Shown here piece after piece: positions 11,446-21,781 of a stretch of DNA of 64,000 bases. The stretch is taken from NCBI GenBank assembly GCA_902596925.1, contig CACJVT010000005.1:28984-92983 (forward strand), given 5' to 3'. The notes beneath the pieces were generated by a model. The model saw only the letters and a program-made list of their open reading frames with translations. It was not told the origin of the DNA and made no database searches. This DNA comes from an uncultured Pelagibacteraceae bacterium. GTDB lineage: Bacteria; Pseudomonadota; Alphaproteobacteria; Pelagibacterales; Pelagibacteraceae. Position numbers and translations under genes: made by a program. Within the stretch, counting starts at the first letter, position 1; each line of letters begins with the position of its first letter.

Positions 11446-12393
11446 TTATTTTTGATTTAAAATTTTTTTTGCTGGGATTGTTCTTTTAATCCAATTATTT
11501 GGAATAGAATTAATACCTTTTAAAGCCGCAAAATATGCTCCAGTAAAATTTGCTCTTGAACAATTGCAACCACCTGCCTTTATTGTTTTTAAAATAGCAT
11601 CTTTATAATTTTTTGAATTAATAATTGTATATATTGAGCTGTTAAAAGTTCCTGGATAGCTACAAGCCATACCTAGTTTCTTTATCGTAGTTGTATCAAA
11701 CTTTGTTTGAAATTTTCTTATTTTTTTAATGTCATTAACGATTCCTTTAAAAAAAGAATTTCTATTGAATTTTTTTGTGAATTCTTTAATTGGGTCCTCA
11801 GATCCCTTTAACGCAAAATCTATTAAATAAAATTTTGCCATAGCATATTTAAAACTTATTTTTGAGACTGTTACAATTTTGAAAATTTTTTCTAAACTTT
11901 TAAAATCAAAGCCATAGAGAAAATACGGAAGAGTAGCACAAAAACCATCTGACTCATTAACTTTTACACCACCAGAGATCTTCTTTTTTAATTTGATATT
12001 TTTTACCGTCTCAATAATATTTTGATGTATCCATGGTCCCCTGACTATACCTCTCCAGTCTTTGACTTTTTTATATTTAGATCTCAGTTTTAAATTTTTC
12101 CAATATTTACTTCCAGGGCCAAAGTTTTTAAGGATATTTTTTTTAAAACGTTTCTCTATATTTTCGTGTCCATCTAATAGTGTGTGAAACATCACTTGGC
12201 TAATTTCATTGTAACCAGAGACTTTCCCAGTTTTGATATTATAGAAGGGACTTCTATTCTTTTTTAAGAAAGAAAAGTCTTTTTTTCCTTTAATATAAAT
12301 ACTTAATTTTTTTTGATTATATACCCAATGTAATGGTCTGGCTGCTGCATCTGCCACTGTAGCGCCCAAGAAAACATGAAGATTATTTTTCAC
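11446..12393 (-). CDS. ADP-ribosylglycohydrolase-fold protein, J1-crystallin/selenoprotein-J-like
   Basis: About 315 residues with the all-helical ADP-ribosylglycohydrolase fold pattern. The N-terminal motif GATVADAAARPLHWVY is like J1-crystallins and selenoprotein J rather than DraG. The C-terminal motif is GGCNCSRANFTGAYFAALKGI, followed by IPNNWI. In catalytic members the C-terminal motif is GGDTD, with metal-binding aspartates. Here those positions read GGCNC, so metal binding and hydrolase activity are doubtful. I placed the start at a GTG directly after the trxB stop; a TTG at 12423 inside trxB is the alternative. It is probably cotranscribed with trxB. The function is unknown. Confidence 0.7.
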   Translation of the reverse strand: MKNNLHVFLGATVADAAARPLHWVYNQKKLSIYIKGKKDFSFLKKNRSPFYNIKTGKVSGYNEISQVMFHTLLDGHENIEKRFKKNILKNFGPGSKYWKNLKLRSKYKKVKDWRGIVRGPWIHQNIIETVKNIKLKKKISGGVKVNESDGFCATLPYFLYGFDFKSLEKIFKIVTVSKISFKYAMAKFYLIDFALKGSEDPIKEFTKKFNRNSFFKGIVNDIKKIRKFQTKFDTTTIKKLGMACSYPGTFNSSIYTIINSKNYKDAILKTIKAGGCNCSRANFTGAYFAALKGINSIPNNWIKRTIPAKKILNQK

Positions 12394-12394
12394 T

Positions 12395-13339
12395 TTAATG
12401 AGATAAAAACTTTTCAGCCTCAAGTGCTGCCATACATCCCATACCAGCAGCAGTTACCGCTTGCCTAAATGTTTTATCTTTTACGTCCCCAGCTGCATAA
12501 ACACCTGGTACATTAGTCTCTGTTGAATCTGGTTTTGTTATCAAATAACCCTCATTATCCATACTAAGTTGATCTTTAAATAATTGCGTTGCAGGGTCAT
12601 GACCAATAGCAATGAAAACACCGTCTAATTTTATTTCATCAATTTTATTTGTTTTCACATTCTTAACTTTAATTCCTTTAACATTTTTTGGATCTTTATT
12701 TCCAATTACATCCTCAACAACTGTATCCCAAATGATTTCAATTTTTTTATTTTCCATAAGTTTTTTTTGAAGCATTTTTTCAGCTCTTAAACTATCTCTT
12801 CTGTGAATTAATTTTACTTTTGACGCAAATTTTGTAAGAAACATTGCTTCCTCAACAGCCGCATTACCTCCACCTACAACAGCAACTTCCTTATCTTTAA
12901 AGAAAAAACCATCACATGTTGCACATGCCGATACACCAAATCCTCTGAACTCTTGTTCAGATTTAATATTTAACCATCTAGCTTGTGCACCTGTGGAAAT
13001 TATTATGCTATCAGCAGTATATTTTTGACCAGTGTCACCTACAGCCTCAAACGGTGTTGTTTTTAAGTTTACTGAACTTATATGATCTTCAATCATTTCT
13101 GTTCCAACTGCTTTTGCTTGTTCTTTCATTTGATCCATAAGCCATGGACCTTGAATAACATCAGCAAATCCAGGAAAGTTTTCAACATCTGTTGTTGTGG
13201 TTAATTGGCCTCCAGGCTCCGCCCCATAAACTAAAATTGGATTCAACATTGCTCTCGCGGCATAAACCGCAGCAGTGTATCCAGCAGGACCAGACCCAAT
13301 TATTAACACTTTTGTGTGTTTAGTTGGATTTTGACTCAT
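12395..13339 (-). CDS. trxB: Thioredoxin-disulfide reductase
   Basis: An NADPH-dependent flavoenzyme that keeps thioredoxin reduced in the cytoplasm. The 314-residue protein has an FAD site (IIGSGPAGY near residue 13), the redox-active CATC near residue 139, an NADPH site (VVGGGNAAVEEA) and the C-terminal FAD motif VYAAGDV. The family's usual length is about 315. It starts only 21 bp from the divergent ELM1-family gene, so its promoter must overlap that start region. Confidence 0.96.
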   Translation of the reverse strand: MSQNPTKHTKVLIIGSGPAGYTAAVYAARAMLNPILVYGAEPGGQLTTTTDVENFPGFADVIQGPWLMDQMKEQAKAVGTEMIEDHISSVNLKTTPFEAVGDTGQKYTADSIIISTGAQARWLNIKSEQEFRGFGVSACATCDGFFFKDKEVAVVGGGNAAVEEAMFLTKFASKVKLIHRRDSLRAEKMLQKKLMENKKIEIIWDTVVEDVIGNKDPKNVKGIKVKNVKTNKIDEIKLDGVFIAIGHDPATQLFKDQLSMDNEGYLITKPDSTETNVPGVYAAGDVKDKTFRQAVTAAGMGCMAALEAEKFLSH

Positions 13340-13360
13340 ATGAAAGCTATATAGTGATAA

Positions 13361-14311
13361 ATGACTAAATTAAAAGGTTTATTATTGACCGAGGGTATGC
13401 ATGGCATGATTAGCCAAGTTGAGGGGCTTGCGAAAGCTCTTAATCTTGAATTTATACACGAAAAAATTGAACTAAATAATTTTTGGAAAATGATTCCTCC
13501 AAAATTAACACCCGTAAAAGATTTTGTTTTCAAAAATAATATATCAGAAAAATTTAATGTAGTAATTTCATGTGGGAGAAAAAGTGTTGTCCCATCCATC
13601 TTTTTAAAAAAAAAATTTGGAAGTAAAATTATGAACATTCATATTCAAGATCCAAAAGTATCATTAAATAATTTTGATTTTGTTATTGCGCCAGAGCACG
13701 ACGGTCTTAAGGGAAAAAATGTTCTTAAAACCAAAGGAGCAATTCATTATCTTACCAAAAAAGAGTTAGAGGAAAATGTTAATTATTTAAAACCTAGAAT
13801 CAAAAAAGAAAAAGTAATTGTGTTTATCGCTGGTGGTCCAAATAAGTATTATGATTTTAATGATGAAATAATTGAGGAAATTTTTGTTAAAACCAAAAAA
13901 AATTTCATAAATCAAGGTTATCAGCTAATTTTTATACCTTCAATGAGAACACCACAAAGAATTATAGATAAAGCTCGAAATTTTTTTGATGATGATCAGA
14001 TTATAATTCAAGATATTGATAAGAAAGCCTATTTGTCATCACTTAAACTAGCTAATCATATTATTGTAACTTGTGACTCTATTTCTATGATATCTGAGGC
14101 AGCTATGTCGGGGAGACCAATATATGTGGCTCAAATGCCAGCTATTAAAAAAAATATTCGTTTCAAAAAATTTTTTGAGCTTTTTAAATCCCTAGAAATA
14201 ATTAAAAACTTAGGGGACGGAGTAGAAGAATGGAATTATAAAAAACTTAATGAAACTGATAGAATATCGGGATATATAGAGAAACAATTTAAAGATTATG
14301 ACTTTTCTTAA
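13361..14311 (+). CDS. ELM1-family protein (DUF1022, GT-B-like)
   Basis: A 316-residue protein of the family named for the plant mitochondrial fission factor ELM1 and common in alphaproteobacteria. Recognisable parts are LLLTEGMHGMISQVEGLAKAL at the N-terminus (a 'GHxxQ'-type opening), IHIQDPKVSL, IAGGPNKYY and a GT-B-like C-terminal motif CDSISMISEAAMSGRPIYV. This suggests a nucleotide-sugar-transferase-like fold, but the bacterial function is not established. It overlaps the downstream oxygenase gene by 14 bases, so the two are probably translated together. Confidence 0.75.
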   Translation: MTKLKGLLLTEGMHGMISQVEGLAKALNLEFIHEKIELNNFWKMIPPKLTPVKDFVFKNNISEKFNVVISCGRKSVVPSIFLKKKFGSKIMNIHIQDPKVSLNNFDFVIAPEHDGLKGKNVLKTKGAIHYLTKKELEENVNYLKPRIKKEKVIVFIAGGPNKYYDFNDEIIEEIFVKTKKNFINQGYQLIFIPSMRTPQRIIDKARNFFDDDQIIIQDIDKKAYLSSLKLANHIIVTCDSISMISEAAMSGRPIYVAQMPAIKKNIRFKKFFELFKSLEIIKNLGDGVEEWNYKKLNETDRISGYIEKQFKDYDFS

Positions 14312-14960
14312 TTCTATATTGAAAAACTCAAAAAAGTATGAATTCCCATTTAATCACTGGGAATATAATAATGCTTTAAGTGAAGAAGCTATTAAAGAAA
14401 TAGAAGGTGCAGACATTCCCGATGTAAGCAAACATAATCTCAATTATGATGGTACAAGAGCAATTGATGGTGGTGCCGCCGAATTTAGAGAAGGCATAGC
14501 TTCAGGCGGTAAGGCTATAAAATTTAGATGTTTTGTTACAAAAGAAAATGCTTCTCAATTTCCGCATTTAGTAAAATTTATTAATGAACTTCAATCTAAA
14601 GAAACATGCGAAACGATCTCCAAAATGATTAATAAAGATTTATCCGGCTCATATGTCAGACTTGAAGTTATTTGTGATCGTGAAGGTTTTTGGTTAAAGC
14701 CTCATTGTGACATTAAAGAAAAATTAATGTCAGGACTTATTTTTGTAAATAATGCAAATGAATCAGAGGAACTAGGCACTGATTTTTATAATGAAAAATT
14801 AGAAAAAGTTAAAACAGTTCCCTACAAACATAATTATGGTTATTTATTTACAAGTGGTCCAAATACATGGCACGGAATGGAAAAGAAAAAAATTGTTAAA
14901 GAAAGACGATGTATTCAAGTCAATTATGTTACATTTAAAACTGATTGGAAGGTTGATTAA
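14298..14960 (+). CDS. 2-oxoglutarate/Fe(II)-dependent oxygenase family protein
   Basis: A 220-residue protein with the double-stranded beta-helix metal motif: HCD near residue 147, a distal His in NTWHGM, and a 2OG-binding Arg in ERRCIQVNY about ten residues later. This H-x-D...H...R spacing fits the 2OG-Fe(II) oxygenase superfamily. The substrate is unknown. It overlaps the ELM1-family gene upstream and ends 4 bases inside convergent carB. Confidence 0.65.
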   Translation: MTFLNSILKNSKKYEFPFNHWEYNNALSEEAIKEIEGADIPDVSKHNLNYDGTRAIDGGAAEFREGIASGGKAIKFRCFVTKENASQFPHLVKFINELQSKETCETISKMINKDLSGSYVRLEVICDREGFWLKPHCDIKEKLMSGLIFVNNANESEELGTDFYNEKLEKVKTVPYKHNYGYLFTSGPNTWHGMEKKKIVKERRCIQVNYVTFKTDWKVD

Positions 14961-17900
14961 ATATTTTGTAGAGACGTCACCTCTAATTTTTTCGTTTTAA
15001 GTGATTTAATACCCTCAATACATGCAAGTGCTGTTGACATATTTGTGCAGTAGGGCACTTTATTTTTAAGTGTTGCTCTTCTTAAAGCAATAGCATCGTT
15101 TAATCTATGTTCGGTGTTACCTCCGCCAGTATTAATTACTAAAGCTATTTTTTTGGAGTCAAGAATATCAACGATATGAGGTGAACCACTACTTACCTTA
15201 TTAATAATCTTACACCTCATGCCATGTTTTTTAATGTATTCAGCTGTTCCTTTTGTAGCGCACAAATGGAATTTTAGTTTCAAGAGTTCTTTTGCAAGCC
15301 CTAAACCTTCATCTTTATGAGAATCTTTTAATGATAAAAAAGCTAGTCCATTTGTAGGTAACGAATTAGACGATGCTATCTGGCTTTTTGCGTATGCCAT
15401 TCCAAAATTTTTGTCAAATCCCATCACCTCTCCAGTTGATTTCATTTCTGGACCTAACAATAAATCACTGTTTGGAAATTTATTAAACGGAAAAACAGCC
15501 TCTTTCACGGCAAACATTCCTTTAGATTTATCTTTTAAATTAAATTTTGAAAGTTTTTCACCAGCCATAACTCTCGAGGCTATCTTTGCCAATGGTATCC
15601 CTTTAGCTTTTGATACAAATGGAACAGTCCGACTAGCTCTTGGATTTACTTCAATAACAAAAATTTCATCTTTCTTTATTGCAAATTGAACATTCATGAA
15701 ACCTTTTACTTTCAGAGCCAGGGCTAAATTTTTTGTTTGTTTCTCAATTTCTTTTAGTAAAAAGGGTTTTATGGAAACAGGCGGTAAGCTGCAAGCCGAG
15801 TCTCCAGAATGAATTCCTGCTTCCTCTATATGCTGCATGATGCCAGCCACATGTACTTCTTTACCGTCGGATATAGCATCAACATCCACTTCCATTGCAT
15901 GATCTAAAAATTTATCAATAAGAATTGGATTTTTCTCTGCTGCTTTAAAGGCTTCCTCTACAAAATTTTTTAATTGGCTTTTTTCGTAAACAATTTCCAT
16001 TGCCCTTCCTCCAAGAACATAAGACGGTCTAACCATTAAAGGCAAACCAATTTTTTCAGATATTTCAATTGCTTGTTTAAAATTTTTTGCAATTCCACTT
16101 TCAGCTTGATTTAAATTTAATTTTTCTAAAAGTTTTCTAAATCTATCTCTATCTTCTGCTAGATCTATAGATGAGTATTGAGTTCCCAAAATTGGGAGAT
16201 TATTATCATGTAAAAATTTTGCTAATTTAATTGGAGTTTGACCACCAAATTGCGTAATAATGCCGACTAAATTACCCTTATCCTTTTCTCTCTTTATAAT
16301 GTTGAAAACATATTCTTCCTTTAAAGGCTCAAAGTATAATCTATCGCTAGTGTCATAATCTGTTGAGACAGTCTCAGGATTACAATTAACCATAACAGTC
16401 TCAAAATCAGCAGCCTTTAAGGCAAAACTGGCTTGACAACAGCAATAATCAAATTCTATTCCTTGTCCTATTCTATTGGGCCCTCCACCTAATATTATAA
16501 TTTTTTTCTTAACACTCGGGTCAGCTTCACACTCTGAATTTATTGAAAAATTTCTTTGATATGTTGAGTACATGTATGGTGTAAAGGATTTGAATTCTGC
16601 AGCACAAGTATCAACTTTTTTAAATACTGGTAAAATTTTAAGTGCGGTCCTTTTTTTTCTCACAATGTCTTCAGATAAATTTGATAGCTCAGAAAGCTTT
16701 TTATCTGAAAAGCCTATTGATTTTATTTGGTTAAAATCATCAAAATTTTTAGGTAATCCATTGTTTTTGATCTTAATTTCATTCTCTATTATTTCCTTAA
16801 TTTGGTTTAAGAACCACGGGTCAATTTTTGATAAATTATAAATTCTTTTAAGCTTGATTTTTTTTCTCATTGCTTCAGCAACAAGTAAGATTTTATTTGG
16901 AATATTTTCTTTTAGTTTTTTTTCAATTTGTCTTTTATTTAGATTAAATATTCTGTCTAATCCTGAAAAGCCAGTCTCAAGAGAAACCAATGCTTTTTGA
17001 AGAGACTCTTTAAAGTTTCTCCCTATTGCCATTGCTTCCCCAACTGATTTCATTGATGTACCTAAAATTGCTGGAGAAGTTGAAAACTTTTCAAAAGTAA
17101 ATCTTGGAATTTTGGTTACTACATAATCTATACTTGGTTCAAATGATGCTGGAGTAACTTTAGTAATTTCATTTTTTAATTCATCCAATGTATAGCCGAC
17201 CGCAAGTTTTGCAGCAACTTTTGCGATTGGAAACCCAGTTGCTTTTGATGCAAGGGCTGATGATCTTGATACTCTAGGGTTCATCTCAATTATTACCATT
17301 CGCCCATTTTTAGGATTTATTGCAAATTGAACATTTGAACCACCTGTCTCAACTCCAATTTTTCTCAAACATGCAATAGAAGCATTTCGCATTACTTGAT
17401 ATTCTTTGTCAGTTAATGTCAATGCAGGAGCAACTGTAACCGAGTCTCCTGTATGTATTCCCATTGGATCTACATTTTCTATTGAACAAATAATTATACA
17501 ATTATCTTTTTTATCTCTTACAACCTCCATTTCAAATTCTTTCCAACCCTCTAAGCATTCCTCCACAAGCACTTGGCTCACCGGAGACTCGTGTAAACCA
17601 TTTTTAACAATTTTTAGGTAATCCTTTTTATTTTTTGCTATCCCTCCTCCTAAACCTCCAAGCGTAAAAGCTGGTCTAATTATCGCTGGCAAACCAATTT
17701 TATTCAAAACTTTTGATGCTTGATTTACATTGTTTACGATTTCAGATTTTGGAAGATCCAAACCAATATCAATCATGTTTTTTCTAAATTTCTTTCTATC
17801 TTCCGCATTGGAAATGGCTTTTGAATTTGCGCCTATTAATTCAATTTTATATTTTTTTAGAATTCCTTTTTTCTCCGCATCCATTGCAAGGTTAAGAGCA

Positions 17901-18181
17901 GTTTGGCCACCCATGGTTGGAAGAATTGCATCTGGTTTTTCTTTTTTGAGAATTTTTTCTAAAACTTCCAAAGTAATAGGCTCAATATAAGTTTTATCAG
18001 CAACATCTGGATCTGTCATAATTGTTGCTGGATTTGAATTAATTAAAACAACCTTATAGCCCTCATCTTTTAATGCCTTACAAGCCTGGGTGCCTGAATA
18101 ATCAAATTCACAAGCTTGGCCAATGATAATTGGTCCAGCACCTACAACTAAAATTTTTTTAAGATCTTTTCTTTTTGGCAT
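14957..18181 (-). CDS. carB: Carbamoyl-phosphate synthase large subunit
   Basis: It makes carbamoyl phosphate from bicarbonate, ATP and CarA-derived ammonia for arginine and pyrimidine synthesis. At 1074 residues it has the two homologous ATP-grasp halves: [18 protein letters not shown] near the N-terminus and its counterpart [18 protein letters not shown] near residue 560. A C-terminal MGS-like allosteric domain contains [12 protein letters not shown] and INTGGG. The start overlaps the end of carA by 23 bases. No frameshift or domain loss is seen. Confidence 0.97.
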   Translation of the reverse strand: MPKRKDLKKILVVGAGPIIIGQACEFDYSGTQACKALKDEGYKVVLINSNPATIMTDPDVADKTYIEPITLEVLEKILKKEKPDAILPTMGGQTALNLAMDAEKKGILKKYKIELIGANSKAISNAEDRKKFRKNMIDIGLDLPKSEIVNNVNQASKVLNKIGLPAIIRPAFTLGGLGGGIAKNKKDYLKIVKNGLHESPVSQVLVEECLEGWKEFEMEVVRDKKDNCIIICSIENVDPMGIHTGDSVTVAPALTLTDKEYQVMRNASIACLRKIGVETGGSNVQFAINPKNGRMVIIEMNPRVSRSSALASKATGFPIAKVAAKLAVGYTLDELKNEITKVTPASFEPSIDYVVTKIPRFTFEKFSTSPAILGTSMKSVGEAMAIGRNFKESLQKALVSLETGFSGLDRIFNLNKRQIEKKLKENIPNKILLVAEAMRKKIKLKRIYNLSKIDPWFLNQIKEIIENEIKIKNNGLPKNFDDFNQIKSIGFSDKKLSELSNLSEDIVRKKRTALKILPVFKKVDTCAAEFKSFTPYMYSTYQRNFSINSECEADPSVKKKIIILGGGPNRIGQGIEFDYCCCQASFALKAADFETVMVNCNPETVSTDYDTSDRLYFEPLKEEYVFNIIKREKDKGNLVGIITQFGGQTPIKLAKFLHDNNLPILGTQYSSIDLAEDRDRFRKLLEKLNLNQAESGIAKNFKQAIEISEKIGLPLMVRPSYVLGGRAMEIVYEKSQLKNFVEEAFKAAEKNPILIDKFLDHAMEVDVDAISDGKEVHVAGIMQHIEEAGIHSGDSACSLPPVSIKPFLLKEIEKQTKNLALALKVKGFMNVQFAIKKDEIFVIEVNPRASRTVPFVSKAKGIPLAKIASRVMAGEKLSKFNLKDKSKGMFAVKEAVFPFNKFPNSDLLLGPEMKSTGEVMGFDKNFGMAYAKSQIASSNSLPTNGLAFLSLKDSHKDEGLGLAKELLKLKFHLCATKGTAEYIKKHGMRCKIINKVSSGSPHIVDILDSKKIALVINTGGGNTEHRLNDAIALRRATLKNKVPYCTNMSTALACIEGIKSLKTKKLEVTSLQNI

Positions 18182-19352
18182 TTTTTTTCATATTGTTAAT
18201 AAATTCTTGGAATAAATAGACACTATCTTGTGGTCCCGGGTTCGACTCTGGGTGATATTGAACTGAGAATACAGGATTATTCTTTAATCTTATTCCCTCT
18301 ATACTATTATCGAACAAAGATTTATGGGTAATTTGAATATTTTTTGGTAAATTTTCTCTTACAACTTCAAAGCCATGATTTTGGCTAGTAATTTCCACAT
18401 TGTCTTTAATCAAATTTTTTACAGGATGATTTGCTCCTCGGTGACCTAATTTCATTTTTTTTGTTTTACCACCTAATGCAAGTGCGAGTATCTGATGGCC
18501 AAGGCAGATACCAAATAATGGCATTTTCTTTTTTATAAGATTTTGAATAATTTTGATTGCATATTTTCCTGTCGCAGCTGGATCTCCAGGTCCATTAGAT
18601 AAGAAAACACCATTAGGTTTAAGAGATAAAATTTTTTCTGCTGATGTTTTACAAGAAACCACAGTCACTTTACATTTAAAATCAGAAAAATATCTCAAAA
18701 TATTTTTTTTTATTCCATAATCTATGGCAACTACATGAAATGAATTTTGATTGTTTTTTCTATAACCATACTCTTTTTTCCAAGTCTTAAGTCCTTTCCA
18801 AATATAATTTTTTTGTGTAGTAACTTTTTCTGCTAGATCTAAATTTTTTAGCCCACTCCATTTAATTGTAGAATTAGTAAGTTTGTTAATATGAAATTTA
18901 TTTTTTTTTGAGTGAGCAATAGTCCCTTTTGGAGCACCTTTATCCCTAATAAAATTCGTTAAACTTCTTGTATCAAGTCCAGTAATTCCAACTATTTTAT
19001 TTTTTTTTAACCAGGCATCTAAATGTTGAAAAGATCTATAGTTTGATGGCGATGTTATCTCAGAATTAAAAATAACCCCTTTAGTCCATATCTTATCAGA
19101 CTCGAAATCCTCTTGGTTTGTCCCTACATTTCCAATGTGAGGAAAGGTAAAATTTATTATTTGCCCAGCATAAGATGGATCTGATATTATTTCTTGGTAT
19201 CCTGTTAATGAGGTGTTAAAGCAAACTTCACCAGTAGCCTCTCCCTGGTGTCCAATCCCGATACCTCTGAAAATTTTTTTATTTTCTAAAACTAAAATAC
19301 CAGTGTTTTTTTGAGAATTTTTTAAGTGAGCTTTTTTTACTTTTTTGATCAA
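18159..19352 (-). CDS. carA: Carbamoyl-phosphate synthase small subunit (glutamine amidotransferase)
   Basis: The glutaminase subunit that passes ammonia to CarB. It has 397 residues: an N-terminal CPSase domain ([25 protein letters not shown], seen as [14 protein letters not shown]) and a class I glutamine amidotransferase domain with the nucleophile in FGICLGHQ and the His/Glu pair in VQYHPES. No ATG lies in a suitable place; a TTG at 19352 is the most likely start. The first of two genes, it is overlapped by carB and divergent from yqeY. Confidence 0.94.
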   Translation of the reverse strand: MIKKVKKAHLKNSQKNTGILVLENKKIFRGIGIGHQGEATGEVCFNTSLTGYQEIISDPSYAGQIINFTFPHIGNVGTNQEDFESDKIWTKGVIFNSEITSPSNYRSFQHLDAWLKKNKIVGITGLDTRSLTNFIRDKGAPKGTIAHSKKNKFHINKLTNSTIKWSGLKNLDLAEKVTTQKNYIWKGLKTWKKEYGYRKNNQNSFHVVAIDYGIKKNILRYFSDFKCKVTVVSCKTSAEKILSLKPNGVFLSNGPGDPAATGKYAIKIIQNLIKKKMPLFGICLGHQILALALGGKTKKMKLGHRGANHPVKNLIKDNVEITSQNHGFEVVRENLPKNIQITHKSLFDNSIEGIRLKNNPVFSVQYHPESNPGPQDSVYLFQEFINNMKKNAKKKRS

Positions 19353-19416
19353 TTACAACTCATAAGTTAAAGGTTAATACAATAATTGATTTATTATCGC
19401 AACAGAGATGTATTAT

Positions 19417-19438
19417 AAAATTGTAAAAAAACAATTTT
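19417..19438. repeat. AT-rich inverted repeat in the carA-yqeY divergent spacer
   Basis: AAAATTGT at 19417-19424 and ACAATTTT at 19431-19438 form an 8-bp perfect inverted repeat around a loop of six A. On the plus strand a T-rich stretch follows. It looks like a weak intrinsic terminator, but no gene ends here, so an operator or chance palindrome is equally possible. Confidence 0.35.
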
Positions 19439-19442
19439 TCTT

Positions 19443-19470
19443 TTGAAGAATTTTTTCTTTAAAGTAGATT
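19443..19470 (+). promoter_or_regulatory. Putative promoter of yqeY-dnaG-rpoD
   Basis: TTGAAG at 19443-19448 and TAGATT at 19465-19470 are spaced by 16 bp. The -10 ends only 7 bases before the yqeY ATG, so if this promoter is used the transcript would be leaderless or nearly so. No Shine-Dalgarno sequence precedes the ATG, which is consistent. Confidence 0.4.
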
Positions 19471-19477
19471 AAAAATT

Positions 19478-19939
19478 ATGTCGTTAAAAGAAACAATTGA
19501 AACAGAATATAAAAATGCCTTAAAATCTAAAGATAAGATTAGAATCTCAACTTATAGGTTAATTTTATCATCAATTAAGGATCTCGATATTTCAAATAGG
19601 TCTGGCCCTAATAAAAAAGAAACAGATGATGAAGATATAAAAAAATTATTAAAAAAGATGATGAAGCAAAGAACCGAATCAATCGATATTTATAAAAAAA
19701 ATAATCGCTCTGATCTTCTAGAAATTGAGCAAAACGAATTTAATATTCTATCAAGTTTTTTACCTAAGCAGCTGAATGCTGAAGATACCAAAAAGATATG
19801 TGAGGAAACTATTTCTAAATTAGGTGCAAGCTCTATTAAAGACATGGGAAAAGTAATGGGTGAATTAAAAAAAAAGCATGCTGATGAAATTGATTTTTCA
19901 AAAGCTGGAGCCATGTTAAAACAATTATTAAATAAATAA
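19478..19939 (+). CDS. GatB/YqeY domain-containing protein
   Basis: A 153-residue YqeY-type helical protein. It carries the recognisable LKETIETEYKNALKSKDK start, the LLKKMMKQRTESI helix and the C-terminal MGKVMGELKKKH...DFSKA pattern. The domain is related to the tRNA-binding tail of the GatB amidotransferase subunit; its own role is unclear. Its stop codon overlaps the dnaG ATG. It takes the position that rpsU holds in the classical rpsU-dnaG-rpoD operon of gammaproteobacteria. Confidence 0.88.
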   Translation: MSLKETIETEYKNALKSKDKIRISTYRLILSSIKDLDISNRSGPNKKETDDEDIKKLLKKMMKQRTESIDIYKKNNRSDLLEIEQNEFNILSSFLPKQLNAEDTKKICEETISKLGASSIKDMGKVMGELKKKHADEIDFSKAGAMLKQLLNK

Positions 19940-21714
19940 TGAAATACCCAAAAGAATATCTAGATGAAATTAAAACTCGTCTTAAAGTTTCTAGTGTTGT
20001 TTCAAAAGTTGTAGCTTTAAAAAAAAGAGGAAAGGAGTTTGTTGGACTATCACCTTTTAAAAATGAGAAAACCCCTTCCTTTACAGTTAATGATGAAAAA
20101 GAATTTTATCATTGTTTCGCAACTTCAGAGCACGGAAATATTTTTGATTTTGTTATGAAAACTCAAAACTTAAGGTTTGGAGAAGCAGTAAAATATCTTG
20201 CTAATATTGCAGGAATGCAACCATATCTATTTACGAAACAAGATGAAGAGAGAGAAAAAAATTGGAAAGAGTATTTATCAATTTATAGCAAATATGTTGA
20301 TTATTATCATGATCAGCTATTAAAAAATGAAAAACTCTCAAACGCCAGAGATTATTTAAAGAATAGATCATTAGGTAAAAATGAAGTTAAAAGATTTAAA
20401 ATTGGTTTTGTTGAAAAAAATCCAATTTTTTTTGATGAACTTAAAAAAGAATTTGGTGAAAAAACTTTATTAGAAAGTGGTTTATTTTATTTTGATGAAA
20501 AGAAAAAAAAATGTGTAGAGAGATTCAAAGGAAGATTGATATTTCCGATAAACAATATTTCAGGACAGCCAATCGCTTTGGGTGGTAGAATAATTGAAAA
20601 TTTAGATTATTTAGCAAAATATATTAATTCACCAGAGACTAACTTTTTTAAAAAGGGTTCAAATCTTTATAATTTAGACCTAGCAAGAAAATTATCTAAT
20701 AAGTTAGATCATATTTTTTTAGTTGAAGGTTATATGGATGTAGTTGGTTTAAGTAAAAATGGAGTTGAAAATGTTGTTGCAAATCTTGGCACTTCTTTAA
20801 CTGATAAACAAATTTTAACATTAAATCAATTCTTTGATGACATTATAATTTGTTTCGACGGTGATGAAAGTGGCTACAAAGCTGCTCTAAGAGCAGCAGA
20901 AAATTCTATTAAAGAATTAAAACCTGAAAAACAAATATCTTTTTTGTTTTTACCAGATAAAGAGGACCCCGATAGTTTTGTAAATAAAAATGGTAAAAAC
21001 TATTTTTTAGATTTTACAAAACAGAACAAGTTACCAATTCATCAATTTATTTTCAGCCATTATAAAAAACAAACTGAGAATAATCCTTCTTCTATGGCAA
21101 TATTTGAAAAAAAACTAAGATCCATAGCAAATACAATTAAAGATAATTTTATTAAAAAATATGTTCTTGAATTTTTTTTAGAGAAAATTGCAGAATTAAC
21201 GCCTCATTCCAATCAAAATAAGAATAAGTTTTCTATTAAGAAAACAAGATCACTTGAATCAACAAAAAAATTTTATAATGAAAGTAAGGGAATTACTGCT
21301 GTTGAGTTAAAAGAGTTTTCATTATTATATTTGCTCTTAAATAACTTATCTCTTTTTCAGTCAAATATTCATTTAGTAGAAAATATCAAATTATTCACAG
21401 AAATTAATAAGCAAATATTCAGTTCGGCAATAAATAAATTAAAATCAAATGAAACTATTAATATTGAAAAACTTAATATTGATAAACAATTGTTGGATAA
21501 GATAAATAAGTTTGCGCCAATTAAATATATTCTAAAAAATAAACCTAAAAATGACAATCAAGTGATAGAGCTACTGAATGATATTTCAAAAGATTTATTT
21601 AATCATGATTTGGAATTAAGAATCCAAGAATTAGAATCGAAGTTTTCAGAAGATTTAAGTGAATCGACTTTTAATCAGCTAAAAGAGCTTAAAAACGAGA
21701 GAAAAATCAACTAA
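19939..21714 (+). CDS. dnaG: DNA primase, with degenerate zinc-binding domain
   Basis: DnaG makes RNA primers at the replication fork. The 591-residue protein has the N-terminal CHC2-type domain (residues about 1-100), a Toprim core (FLVEGYMDVVGL and FDGDESGYKAA) and a helical C-terminal part that would bind DnaB. In most DnaGs zinc is held by CPFH and HCFGC. Here the same places read SPFK (38-41) and HCFAT (58-62): only Cys59 remains of four ligands, although the flanking EKTPSF motif is intact. So the fold is probably kept without zinc. It overlaps yqeY by one base and precedes rpoD. Confidence 0.95.
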   Translation: MKYPKEYLDEIKTRLKVSSVVSKVVALKKRGKEFVGLSPFKNEKTPSFTVNDEKEFYHCFATSEHGNIFDFVMKTQNLRFGEAVKYLANIAGMQPYLFTKQDEEREKNWKEYLSIYSKYVDYYHDQLLKNEKLSNARDYLKNRSLGKNEVKRFKIGFVEKNPIFFDELKKEFGEKTLLESGLFYFDEKKKKCVERFKGRLIFPINNISGQPIALGGRIIENLDYLAKYINSPETNFFKKGSNLYNLDLARKLSNKLDHIFLVEGYMDVVGLSKNGVENVVANLGTSLTDKQILTLNQFFDDIIICFDGDESGYKAALRAAENSIKELKPEKQISFLFLPDKEDPDSFVNKNGKNYFLDFTKQNKLPIHQFIFSHYKKQTENNPSSMAIFEKKLRSIANTIKDNFIKKYVLEFFLEKIAELTPHSNQNKNKFSIKKTRSLESTKKFYNESKGITAVELKEFSLLYLLLNNLSLFQSNIHLVENIKLFTEINKQIFSSAINKLKSNETINIEKLNIDKQLLDKINKFAPIKYILKNKPKNDNQVIELLNDISKDLFNHDLELRIQELESKFSEDLSESTFNQLKELKNERKIN

Positions 21715-21721
21715 TCTGAAT

Positions 21722-21748
21722 AAATTAGCAATGGATTTTTGCTAATTT
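21722..21748 (+). promoter_or_regulatory. Hairpin between dnaG and rpoD
   Basis: AAATTAGCAA at 21722-21731 and TTGCTAATTT at 21739-21748 form a perfect 10-bp stem with a 7-nt loop, starting 8 bases after the dnaG stop. The arm ends in TTT but no longer U-tract follows. It may be a weak terminator or an RNA processing site separating primase from sigma-factor expression, by analogy with processing sites known in the E. coli dnaG-rpoD operon. Confidence 0.5.
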
Positions 21749-21781
21749 GATATTATATAAGTCTTTCAAACTTAAATTGCT

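Noticed and set aside
13336..13638. Minus-strand frame of 100 codons opposite the ELM1-family gene
   Set aside because: The plus-strand gene carries family motifs across this region; the antisense frame has none.
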